Part shown: one piece after another, positions 41,808-48,074 of the stretch
Layout: every line of letters starts with the position of its first letter
Numbering within the stretch: the first letter of the stretch is position 1
Origin: an uncultured Eubacteriales bacterium
GTDB taxonomy: Bacteria; Bacillota; Clostridia; Oscillospirales; Acutalibacteraceae
Assembly (NCBI GenBank): GCA_934486895.1
Contig: CAKSQZ010000013.1
Coordinates: forward strand, 1-48,074
DNA length: 48,074 nt
Direction of reading: 5' to 3'
Program-made: the position numbers and the translations under genes
The notes under the pieces: model-generated
Told to the model about the DNA's origin: nothing
Seen by the model: only the letters and a program-made list of their open reading frames with translations
The model's database searches: none

Positions 41808-42674
41808 ATGGCTGAATCGGTAACGATTTTGGCAAATGCAAAACTAAATCTATCGCTCGATGTGACCGGCAAACGCCCCGATGGATACCACACTGTCGAG
41901 ATGGTTATGCAGTCGGTCGATATTTTCGATACCGTTACTGTCCAGAAAGCGGACAGCGGTATTGAGCTTATCTGCCAGGACGATGATCTGCCCACGGGTG
42001 CGGATAATCTGGCTTATAAGGCGGCGGCAGTGTTTTTTGATGAAACCGAGATCGAAGGCGGTGCGGTGATACGGCTCAAAAAGCGTATTCCCACAGCGGC
42101 GGGACTCGGTGGCGGCAGCGCAGACGCTGCGGCGGTGCTGACTGCGCTCAACGAGCTCTACGGCAAGCCGCTTGAGGACGAAGAAATGGCGGAGCTTGCG
42201 CTCAAGCTCGGAGCAGATGTTCCGTTTTGCCTGGTCGGCGGCACTCAGCTCGCCGAAGGAGTCGGCTCGATACTCAGCCCTCTGCCTCAGCTCACAGGCT
42301 GCGCGTTTGTTGTTGTTAAAACAGGTGTAAAGCCCTCGACCGCTGAGATGTATTCCCGTTTCGATGAGCTCGATGAAGCCGACATTATCCGTCCGAGAAC
42401 TCAGAGCCTTGTTGACGCGATCTGCGAGGGTGAAAACGAGGATGTCGGCAGATATATGTCGAATGTGTTTGATGCGCTTTGGGATTTCGGCTCGATCAAG
42501 GAGATCATGTCCGACAGCGGAGCGACAGGCGTGCTTGTTTCCGGCAGCGGCCCGAGTGTTTTCGGTTTCTTCCCCGATCCTGACGATGCTAAGGACGCGT
42601 ATGACCGCCTGAAAGACGAGTATGACGATGTTTTTCTCTGCGAGCCTGCCGATTGCGGCTGCGAAATAGATTAA
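41808..42674 (+). CDS. ispE: 4-diphosphocytidyl-2-C-methyl-D-erythritol kinase
   Basis: The 288-aa GHMP kinase phosphorylates CDP-methylerythritol in the MEP isoprenoid pathway. Seen: NAKLNLSLDVTGKRPDGYH at the N-terminus, ATP-binding PTAAGLGGGSADAA, GADVPFCLVGG, and GVLVSGSGPSVFGFF near the C-terminus, all IspE hallmarks. The ATG at 41808 is preceded by AAGGA at 41791-41795; TTG at 41787 lies before that site. It is the last gene of the 39293-42674 operon and is followed by a strong hairpin. Confidence 0.94.
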   Translation: MAESVTILANAKLNLSLDVTGKRPDGYHTVEMVMQSVDIFDTVTVQKADSGIELICQDDDLPTGADNLAYKAAAVFFDETEIEGGAVIRLKKRIPTAAGLGGGSADAAAVLTALNELYGKPLEDEEMAELALKLGADVPFCLVGGTQLAEGVGSILSPLPQLTGCAFVVVKTGVKPSTAEMYSRFDELDEADIIRPRTQSLVDAICEGENEDVGRYMSNVFDALWDFGSIKEIMSDSGATGVLVSGSGPSVFGFFPDPDDAKDAYDRLKDEYDDVFLCEPADCGCEID

Positions 42675-42685
42675 AATAATTGAAT

Positions 42686-42735
42686 ACGACCCCTTTTTCG
42701 GTGCCAATAATAACGGCAGAGAAAGGGGTCGTTTT
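42686..42735 (+). terminator. Hairpin overlapping the spoIIR ribosome binding site (terminator or translational block)
   Basis: 14-bp stem ACGACCCCTTTTTC (42686-42699) with GAGAAAGGGGTCGT (42719-42732), one G-T pair, with a TGCC/GGCA stem inside the loop; then TTTGTTTT. As written it is an intrinsic terminator for ispE. Its 3' arm contains AAAGGGG (42722-42728), the only ribosome binding site for spoIIR, and the spoIIR TTG starts in the T tract. Confidence 0.8.
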
Positions 42736-42738
42736 GTT

Positions 42739-43338
42739 TTGAAACTTAAAATAATTGAGAAAAGTATCGCTGTCGGGCTTTGTCTGACGCTGATCGCCGG
42801 CTTTGTTTCGTTTTCACTCAGGTGCGGGCAGATAAGGCAGGATGTTCTGCGACTTCATGTGCTCGCAAATTCCGATTCCGAGCATGATCAGACTATCAAG
42901 CTGCTTGTGCGCGACCGATTGCTCAAGGAAAGCGAAACACTGCTTTGCGGCTTCGATACAAAATCGCAGGCAGAAAAAAAGATAAAGGAAAGCATCCCGA
43001 GGCTGACCGAGGCAGCAGCGCAGACACTGGCTGAAAACGGCTGTGAGCCGAAGGTTGCGGTGCGGCTCGAAAAGACCTATTTCGAAACTCGTACTTATGA
43101 AAATGTCACTCTGCCGGCAGGTGAGTATGACGCTTTGCGAGTTGAGATCGGCGCAGCCTCAGGCAAAAACTGGTGGTGCGTCATGTTCCCGCAGATGTGT
43201 GTTCCGAGCGCAGCGAAACGCGATAAACCGGAGGATAAGCTGAAAAGCGATGAAGTCGAAATAATCACAAATAAGCAAAAATACAGGGTCGGCTTTTTTC
43301 TTGTTGAGTTGTTTGAAAGCCTGAAAAATGCTTTTTAG
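42739..43338 (+). CDS. spoIIR: Stage II sporulation protein R (SpoIIR)
   Basis: A 199-aa exported signalling protein. In sporulation it is made in the forespore under sigma F and activates the SpoIIGA protease, which processes pro-sigma-E in the mother cell. The conserved block VLRLHVLANSDSEHDQTIKLLVRDRLL follows an N-terminal membrane/export segment (GLCLTLIAGFVSFSL). Later GEYDALRVEIGAASGKNWWCVMFPQMC is also typical. The start TTG at 42739 follows AAAGGGG, itself buried in a hairpin, so expression may need the hairpin opened. The end overlaps the convergent HAD gene by 4 bp. Confidence 0.91.
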   Translation: MKLKIIEKSIAVGLCLTLIAGFVSFSLRCGQIRQDVLRLHVLANSDSEHDQTIKLLVRDRLLKESETLLCGFDTKSQAEKKIKESIPRLTEAAAQTLAENGCEPKVAVRLEKTYFETRTYENVTLPAGEYDALRVEIGAASGKNWWCVMFPQMCVPSAAKRDKPEDKLKSDEVEIITNKQKYRVGFFLVELFESLKNAF

Positions 43339-43988
43339 CAGAAAATATCGGCGATCTCTTTTGCGGTATCAACGATCATATCCGCACCTGCCGCTTCAAG
43401 TTCGCCGTCCGCACCGAAGCCGTAGCGCACTCCGAGCGACGATATGCCGCACTGTTTTGCGCCGTTTATGTCGAAAGCGGTGTCGCCGATCATAACGCAG
43501 TCATTGAGATCGAGCGAATTATCTGCGGCAACTTTGCGGATGACCTCGGCTTTCGACATTGAATAGCCGTTGAGCGGCACTCCGCAGACTTCGATAAAGC
43601 GGTCGGTCAGGCCGCTTTCGCTTATTATTTTTTTTGCAAAATATTCGGGCTTGCAGGTCGCAACAAACAGCCGGAATCCGGCATTGTTCAGCCGATCGAG
43701 CGTCTGCGGAAGACCGTCGTAGACACTGAACATATGAACGCCTTTTGTTTCATAGTATTCGCGGTAGGTCTTGACTGCTTTGATACTCTCGTCTGATCCA
43801 AGTCCGCAAAAGGCTGAAAAAGACCTTTGAAGCGGCGGCCCGATAAACGGACGAAGCTGGCTGTCGCTCATCGGCGGCAGTTTTAATTTTTCGAGCGTGT
43901 ATCTCACCGATGCAAAAATGCCGCTTTGCGAGTTGATTATCGTGCCGTCAAGATCAAATAAAAGGGCGGTTTTATCGGAAAGGTTCAA
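43335..43988 (-). CDS. HAD-superfamily phosphatase (phosphoglycolate phosphatase-like)
   Basis: A 217-aa HAD hydrolase. Motif I LLFDLDGTIINS carries the nucleophile Asp, motif II is VATCKPEY, motif III falls around SKAEVIRK, and motif IV is CVMIGDTAFDINGA. A helical cap between motifs I and II (about residues 17-85) is like Gph/PpaX. The substrate is not certain. The start is TTG at 43988, supported by GGAG 8 nt upstream. It lies directly downstream of the pckG terminator on the same strand and may be transcribed by read-through. Confidence 0.86.
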   Translation of the reverse strand: MNLSDKTALLFDLDGTIINSQSGIFASVRYTLEKLKLPPMSDSQLRPFIGPPLQRSFSAFCGLGSDESIKAVKTYREYYETKGVHMFSVYDGLPQTLDRLNNAGFRLFVATCKPEYFAKKIISESGLTDRFIEVCGVPLNGYSMSKAEVIRKVAADNSLDLNDCVMIGDTAFDINGAKQCGISSLGVRYGFGADGELEAAGADMIVDTAKEIADIFC

Positions 43989-44006
43989 TTTATATCTCCT
44001 TTACAA

Positions 44007-44038
44007 AAATATCCCTGCGAATGAACGCAGGGATATTT
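44007..44038 (-). terminator. Terminator of pckG
   Basis: 13-bp perfect stem AAATATCCCTGCG / CGCAGGGATATTT, loop of 6. On the minus strand it ends in ATTTTTG. It lies 9 bp after the pckG stop and just before the ribosome binding site of the HAD gene. Confidence 0.88.
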
Positions 44039-44046
44039 CAAAAAAC

Positions 44047-45834
44047 TTATTTAAGCTTCTCTTTGAGGACTTTAAGCGACTCTCTGAGCTCTTTCGGGAG
44101 CTTATCGCCGAAGGTCGAATCATAGAACTGCTCAATGTCGGCAGCTTCATCAGACCAAACCTTCTTATCAACATTCAGCAGCTCGCTGATTGTATCTGTT
44201 GTAACATCGTCAAGTCCTTCAATGTCAATATCCTCAACATTCGGAACATAGCCGATCGGAGTCTCCTTAGCATCGACCTTGCCTTCGCAGCGATCGAGGA
44301 TCCAGAGGAGAACACGCATATTATCGCCGAATCCCGGCCATATGAAGTTGCCTTCATCGTCAAGTCTGAACCAGTTGACATTGAAGATCTTCGGAGCTTT
44401 ATCACCGAGCTTCTTGCCCATGTCGAGCCAGTGCTGGAAGTACTCGCCCATGTGATAACCGCAGAACGGACGCATAGCCATAGGATCGTGACGGACAACG
44501 CCGACCTTGCCTGTTGCGGCAGCAGTTGTTTCGGAAGCCATGATCGAGCCTACGAATACACCGTGATCCCAATCTCTTGACTGATAAACCAGCGGAGCTG
44601 CCTTAGCGCGGCGGCCGCCGAATACAATAGCCGAGATCGGAACACCTTTGCCGGAATCAAATTCGGGGCTGATGCACGGGCAGTTCTTAGCCGGAGCAGT
44701 GAAACGGCTGTTCGGATGAGCGCCGCTTGTGCCGACTTTGTCAGCCTTGTCGTACTTTCTGTAATCCCACTTTTCGCCTCTCCAGTTAAGAGCGTTCTCG
44801 GGCGGAGTGTCGTTGAGACCTTCCCACCAAACGGTGTTATCGTCGAGGTTGTGAGCAACATTTGTGAAGATGGTGTTCTTCTTTGTGGATTCAAGCGCAT
44901 TCGGGTTGGACTTTGCGTTCGTTCCGGGTGCAACTCCGAAGAAGCCGTTCTCCGGGTTGATAGCCCAAAGTCTGCCGTCCGGACCGATGCGCATCCAGGA
45001 AATATCGTCGCCTACGCACCAAACCTTGTAGCCCATGTCGCGGTATTTCTTAGGCGGAATAAGCATTGCAAGGTTTGTCTTGCCGCAAGCCGACGGGAAT
45101 GCAGCACAGATATATTTGATCTCGCCCTTCGGATTCTGCACGCCGAGGATAAGCATATGCTCAGCCATCCAGCCCTCGTTTTTGCCGAGGAACGATGCAA
45201 TTCTGAGCGCAAAGCACTTTTTGCCGAGAAGAACGTTTCCGCCGTAACCAGAGTTGACGGAGATAATTGTGTTGTCCTCGGGGAAGTGGCAGATATATCT
45301 CTTTTCAGCGTCGATATTGCACTTGCAGTGCAGACCGCGGATCCAATCCTCGCTGTCGCCGAGAACATCAAGAACTTGATTGCCGACTCTTGTCATGATG
45401 TTCATGTTGAGAACAACATAGATAGAGTCTGTAAGCTCAATACCGATCTTCGAGAACTCCGAACCTACCGGGCCCATCGAATACGGGATAACATACATTG
45501 TTCTGCCTGCATAAGCGCCCTTTGCAATGCCGTAAAGCATTTCATAAGCTTTGTTCGGATCCATCCAGTTGTTTGTCGGGCCGGCAGCTTCCTTTGTCTT
45601 AGAGCAGATAAATGTTCTGTCCTCAACACGGGCAACATCGTTGACAGCGGTGCGGTGCAGATAGCAGCCGGGGAGCTTGTCCTCGTTGAGCTTGATGAGC
45701 TCGCCGCTCTTAACAGCCTGCTCGCGAAGTCTGTTGTAGAGCTCTTCGCTGCCGTCGATAACGACGACTGAGTCAGGATTAGTCAGTTCCTTCATCTGTT
45801 CGATCCATGCGTTGACTGATTTGTTTTTGATCAT
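44047..45834 (-). CDS. pckG: Phosphoenolpyruvate carboxykinase (GTP)
   Basis: A 595-aa GTP-dependent PEP carboxykinase, interconverting oxaloacetate and PEP. In anaerobic gut clostridia it often runs towards oxaloacetate to feed succinate or aspartate synthesis. Diagnostic features: the P-loop with reactive Cys, FPSACGKTNLAM; the kinase-2-like block VGDDISWMRIGPDG; INPENGFFGVAPGT; and GEKWDYRK further on. The length is that of the GTP form, about 50 residues longer than the ATP enzyme. The ATG is preceded by GGAGT. It has its own promoter and terminator. Confidence 0.96.
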   Translation of the reverse strand: MIKNKSVNAWIEQMKELTNPDSVVVIDGSEELYNRLREQAVKSGELIKLNEDKLPGCYLHRTAVNDVARVEDRTFICSKTKEAAGPTNNWMDPNKAYEMLYGIAKGAYAGRTMYVIPYSMGPVGSEFSKIGIELTDSIYVVLNMNIMTRVGNQVLDVLGDSEDWIRGLHCKCNIDAEKRYICHFPEDNTIISVNSGYGGNVLLGKKCFALRIASFLGKNEGWMAEHMLILGVQNPKGEIKYICAAFPSACGKTNLAMLIPPKKYRDMGYKVWCVGDDISWMRIGPDGRLWAINPENGFFGVAPGTNAKSNPNALESTKKNTIFTNVAHNLDDNTVWWEGLNDTPPENALNWRGEKWDYRKYDKADKVGTSGAHPNSRFTAPAKNCPCISPEFDSGKGVPISAIVFGGRRAKAAPLVYQSRDWDHGVFVGSIMASETTAAATGKVGVVRHDPMAMRPFCGYHMGEYFQHWLDMGKKLGDKAPKIFNVNWFRLDDEGNFIWPGFGDNMRVLLWILDRCEGKVDAKETPIGYVPNVEDIDIEGLDDVTTDTISELLNVDKKVWSDEAADIEQFYDSTFGDKLPKELRESLKVLKEKLK

Positions 45835-45924
45835 AAGTCATTACTCCTTTGAACAAAATGTGATTTAACACGGGAAATACACTCTTAAAACATTCAATCT
45901 GTCCCCATATTAAACATTGATTAT

Positions 45925-45953
45925 ATTATAGCTCATTTTTTCATAAATTGCAA
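45925..45953 (-). promoter_or_regulatory. Sigma-A-type promoter of pckG
   Basis: On the minus strand: TTGCAA (45953-45948), 17-bp spacer, TATAAT (45930-45925). Leader of about 84 nt with no obvious hairpin. Confidence 0.75.
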
Positions 45954-46030
45954 CCCAAATTAACGAAAAATTCACATGTTGGCTGTCTTTTGCGGCAGGC
46001 GAAAATAAAATGCGAGTATGCGTAAAATCA

Positions 46031-46066
46031 AATACCCGACAAAAAGATAACCTTTTGTCGGGTATT
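46031..46066 (-). terminator. CGACAAAA hairpin (copy D), likely terminator of the dockerin gene
   Basis: 14-bp perfect stem AATACCCGACAAAA (46031-46044) with TTTTGTCGGGTATT (46053-46066). It lies 55 bp after the dockerin gene stop. Same family as the hairpins at 7491, 7648 and 21805, but with the inner pairs changed together (AAGAA/TTCTT to AAAA/TTTT). Confidence 0.7.
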
Positions 46067-46120
46067 AAAAGTAGTTCAGTATGTTGATTACTGCAAACCG
46101 ACTCAGTCGGCAGCGGACGG

Positions 46121-47650
46121 TTAGTCTTTGTAGAGGATCGAAAGATCGCCGCTTGCGATAGCCGAAACGAGCTTACGAACATCAGCGAGATCGATCTTAC
46201 CGTCATAATTTACATCGGAATTTCGCTTTGCTTCATTTGAAAGATCATTTGTCGATCCGTTAGAAATAGCGGCAACAAGCTCGCGGACATCTGCGAGATT
46301 GACCTGATCATCAAGATTGACATCGCCTGCAACTGCCTTTGCGACAGTAGTTGTTGTGGTAGTGGTCGTGGGTTTAGTTGTTGTGGTCGTAGTAGTTGTT
46401 GTCGTGGTAGTTGTTGTCGTGGTAGTTGTTGTCGTGGGTTTTGTTGTAGTAGTGGTCGTTGTGGGTTTTGTTGTAGTAGTAGTGGTCGTTGTGGGTTTTG
46501 TTGTTGTGGTAGTGGTCGTTGTGGGTTTTGTTGTTGTGGTAGTGGTCGTTGTGGGTTTAGTTGTTGTAGTAGTAGTGGTTGTTGTGGTCGTAGTAGTGGT
46601 TGTTGTGGTAGTTGTTGTTACAGGCTGCGAGGGGTTAACATCTTCGTAAGAAAACTCTGCGTCTTCAAAATCGGTGTAGAGCTCGGAAACGATCGGTTCG
46701 TACTCACCCCAGCCGAGCAGCTTAAGAGCGAAGCCGTCTCCTTTTTTGGTTGAAACAAACGAAAGTTTTTCGTTTTTGTCAACACCGTCCTTCAGCCTAA
46801 ACCAAACCGTACCGATTCTGCCTGTCGTAACATATGTATTTTCGTTGTAGCCTTTGAGATAGGCCGTGTACGAGAAAAAGTTTCTTGCATTGGATTTATC
46901 GTAGGTCGGTTGATCCCACTTGGAATAATCATCAAAAACATCGGTGCTGTGATCGCATCTTACGATCTCGACCTTGTCGGAATCAAACTCGACATTCATG
47001 CCGAATGAGTAAGCGCCGACAGTGTTTTTATTTAAATCATACTGGATACCGATAAGGTCTTCGGCTGCATTGTAAACCGGAGTTGCCGAAAAACCAAGCG
47101 TGCCGGCATTATTTGCAATTCCGCAGGAATCGCCTGAGAACGGAATTTCAACGACCGTGTTATTGTCAACATCGCAGTAAAGATTGTTGCCCGAAACGCC
47201 TGTCGCCTTGAATTTGAATTCGGCAGTGTCCGAAACACCGTCTTTGATTCTGAACTTAAGCACACAGAGCTTGCCGATCTTTGTCATATTGGCTCTTGTG
47301 ACGCTGAGCTGAGCGGTGTATGTATAAAAACCGTTTGTGTTAGAGTTTTCGATATTTGCCTGAGTAGGCGCTATCCATTCGCCTGATGCGAAAAGCTTGT
47401 TGTTGTTTTCAACCCCTGTGAATTCAACGAGCGTGTTGTCAAACGAAACATCAAAGCCGATCGACCAGATACCGGCTGTGTTCTTTTCGAGATAGAACGA
47501 AACGGCAAGCGAGCCGTCCTTGTCTTTGTCCACCGAGGCGGAAATAGCGGCTGCGGGCGTCACTTCTGTGTCTGCAGCACTGACGCCGATCGTGTAGAGC
47601 GAGGCGAAAAGAAGTGCAAACGCAAGTGACAAACTAATGATTTTTTTCAA
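46121..47650 (-). CDS. Cohesin-like/dockerin protein with poly-Thr linker (cellulosome-type component)
   Basis: A 509-aa secreted protein. Signal peptide 1-25 (to VSAAD); two related cohesin-like beta-sandwich modules (about 33-165 and 178-325, each with a Lys-Asn-Thr-x-Gly-x-x-S-x-G-F/M-x-V core strand); a 91-residue Thr linker with six Lys-Pro breaks (345-435); and a C-terminal type I dockerin with two Ca2+ loops (GDVNLDDQVNLAD and SDVNYDGKIDLAD, 436-505). Carrying both cohesins and a dockerin would make it an adaptor scaffoldin. The dockerin is clear; the cohesin call is by pattern only. The start is TTG at 47650, since GGAGGG sits 7 nt before it and overlaps the upstream ATG at 47665. Confidence 0.78.
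   Translation of the reverse strand: MKKIISLSLAFALLFASLYTIGVSAADTEVTPAAAISASVDKDKDGSLAVSFYLEKNTAGIWSIGFDVSFDNTLVEFTGVENNNKLFASGEWIAPTQANIENSNTNGFYTYTAQLSVTRANMTKIGKLCVLKFRIKDGVSDTAEFKFKATGVSGNNLYCDVDNNTVVEIPFSGDSCGIANNAGTLGFSATPVYNAAEDLIGIQYDLNKNTVGAYSFGMNVEFDSDKVEIVRCDHSTDVFDDYSKWDQPTYDKSNARNFFSYTAYLKGYNENTYVTTGRIGTVWFRLKDGVDKNEKLSFVSTKKGDGFALKLLGWGEYEPIVSELYTDFEDAEFSYEDVNPSQPVTTTTTTTTTTTTTTTTTTTTKPTTTTTTTTKPTTTTTTTTKPTTTTTTTTKPTTTTTTTKPTTTTTTTTTTTTTTTTTTTTKPTTTTTTTTVAKAVAGDVNLDDQVNLADVRELVAAISNGSTNDLSNEAKRNSDVNYDGKIDLADVRKLVSAIASGDLSILYKD
46346..46618 (-). repeat. In-frame microsatellite encoding the poly-Thr linker
   Basis: 273 bp of ACN codons on the minus strand, broken by AAA/AAG-CCC (Lys-Pro). 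Units of roughly 24 bp repeat in the middle (46435-46560). Thr codons are mixed (ACA, ACC, ACT), which lowers but does not remove the chance of slippage. The complementary strand reads as poly-Val and is not a gene. Confidence 0.9.
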
Positions 47651-47687
47651 AATTGATCCCTCCATATCGGATTTTTAATTCATTTTA

Positions 47688-47716
47688 ATGATAGCATATT
47701 TTGATAACTTTTTCAA
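47688..47716 (-). promoter_or_regulatory. Sigma-A-type promoter of the cohesin/dockerin gene
   Basis: On the minus strand: TTGAAA (47716-47711), 17-bp spacer, TATCAT (47693-47688). Leader of about 30 nt. Confidence 0.7.
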
Positions 47717-47776
47717 GCATTTTTACAAACGAACGGTGCGAAATAATTAACAAAGTTTTAAATTTTTTCTGCCAGG

Positions 47777-47805
47777 TTGAAAAGCCCGATCATCGGTGCT
47801 ATAAT
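47777..47805 (+). promoter_or_regulatory. Rightward promoter running into the right-end repeats
   Basis: TTGAAA (47777-47782), 17-bp spacer ending in TGC, TATAAT (47800-47805). No gene follows within the remaining 269 bases, so it serves either a gene beyond the window or a non-coding transcript of the repeats. Confidence 0.6.
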
Positions 47806-47825
47806 TTATATTAAACGTTCAGTCC

Positions 47826-48059
47826 GCCGTTGGCACGCCGGCACAGCCGGCGGCAATGCCGCAGATATGCCGCGGGGAGTTTGTTCTGTGGGTTGTCTTT
47901 TGTACCCGACATTCGGTCGAGCGTGCAGAGCAGCTCTGCTGCCGCATAGGGCAAAAAGATATAGCATAGCCGTTGGTATAGTAAGCATAAAACTCTCTTA
48001 ATATCATAACTCCACATCGGCGGATTGCAGCCGTTGTCTCGGGGTGAGCCTATGCCCGC
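47826..48059. repeat. Right-end repeat block, inverted copy of the left-end elements
   Basis: 47950-48059 is the inverted copy of 1-110. 47826-47930 contains, inverted, the GCACGCTCGACC / GTCGGGTACAAAAG / CTCCCCGCGGCAT series found at 366-500, here with one core instead of two. A palindrome GAGCAGCTCTGCTGC (47930-47944) also occurs next to the hexomutase stop (7718-7731). No gene is recognisable in 47806-48074. Confidence 0.8.
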
Positions 48060-48074
48060 AGGAACTTGCACAAG

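Noticed and set aside
46435..46560. CRISPR or minisatellite unrelated to coding
   Set aside because: The 24-bp units stay in frame and encode Thr8-Lys-Pro units within a secreted protein.
46317..46649. Plus-strand open frame of almost pure valine
   Set aside because: It is the complement of the poly-Thr codons of the dockerin protein, with no ribosome binding site or plausible fold.

Overview
The window looks like a chromosomal piece of a spore-forming, monoderm clostridial bacterium of the Ruminococcaceae/Oscillospirales type. The evidence is a set of sporulation genes (spoIID, spoIIR, a GerA/SpoVAF-type germination protein), separate secD and secF, GTP-type PEP carboxykinase, a SpaA-type pilin locus, a circularly permuted GH3 glucosidase of the kind known from rumen Firmicutes, and a protein with two cohesin-like modules, a poly-Thr linker and a dockerin, typical of ruminococcal cellulosome-like systems. 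Most genes start at ATG with a good Shine-Dalgarno, but several use TTG. Many sigma-A promoters with exact 17-bp spacers can be read directly. No tRNA, rRNA, CRISPR array, IS element or prophage was seen.

Layout. 1-524: non-coding, filled with dispersed palindromic repeats. 525-5458: promoter and the overlapping operon recJ-rel-nth. 5459-7380: polysaccharide deacetylase and degV. 7381-7731: repeats and hairpins. 7732-11625 (minus): aminotransferase, trpS and phosphohexomutase as one operon behind a clear promoter. 11626-15712 (minus): GHL10-like lipoprotein, N-acetylmuramoyl-L-alanine amidase and spoIID, a cell-wall/sporulation cluster. 15811-18618 (minus): permuted GH3 beta-glucosidase with promoter and terminator. 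18709-21850 (plus): germination protein, then guaB with promoter and terminator. 21968-30945 (plus): a two-gene pilus/adhesin locus (2179-aa multidomain surface protein, then a 609-aa SpaA-like pilin) with structured leaders before both genes and no sortase. 30961-32291: subgroup Ic aspartate aminotransferase. 32314-35011: secD-secF behind a long structured leader. 35086-36543: murA, also with a structured leader. 36545-39115 (minus): Ca2+-type P-ATPase. 39195-42735 (plus): PHP phosphoesterase, Lrp/AsnC regulator, aminotransferase, ispE. 42739-43338: spoIIR, whose ribosome binding site lies in a strong hairpin. 43335-45953 (minus): HAD phosphatase and pckG. 46031-47716 (minus): the cohesin/dockerin protein. 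47777-48074: a rightward promoter running into repeats.

The first 110 bases and bases 47950-48059 are inverted copies of one element (about 90% identical by eye), so the window seems to begin and end inside members of a dispersed repeat family. This may simply be where an assembly broke.

The most interesting material is regulatory and surface-related: (i) the sortase-less adhesin/pilin pair with a non-canonical pilin motif and a 255-nt multi-hairpin intergenic region; (ii) leaders of secD and murA that share a hairpin with a compensatory base-pair change, the secD leader also having an a-b-a'-b' (pseudoknot or switch) pairing pattern; (iii) a 14-bp hairpin that buries the spoIIR ribosome binding site. 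None could be tested here by folding or database search.
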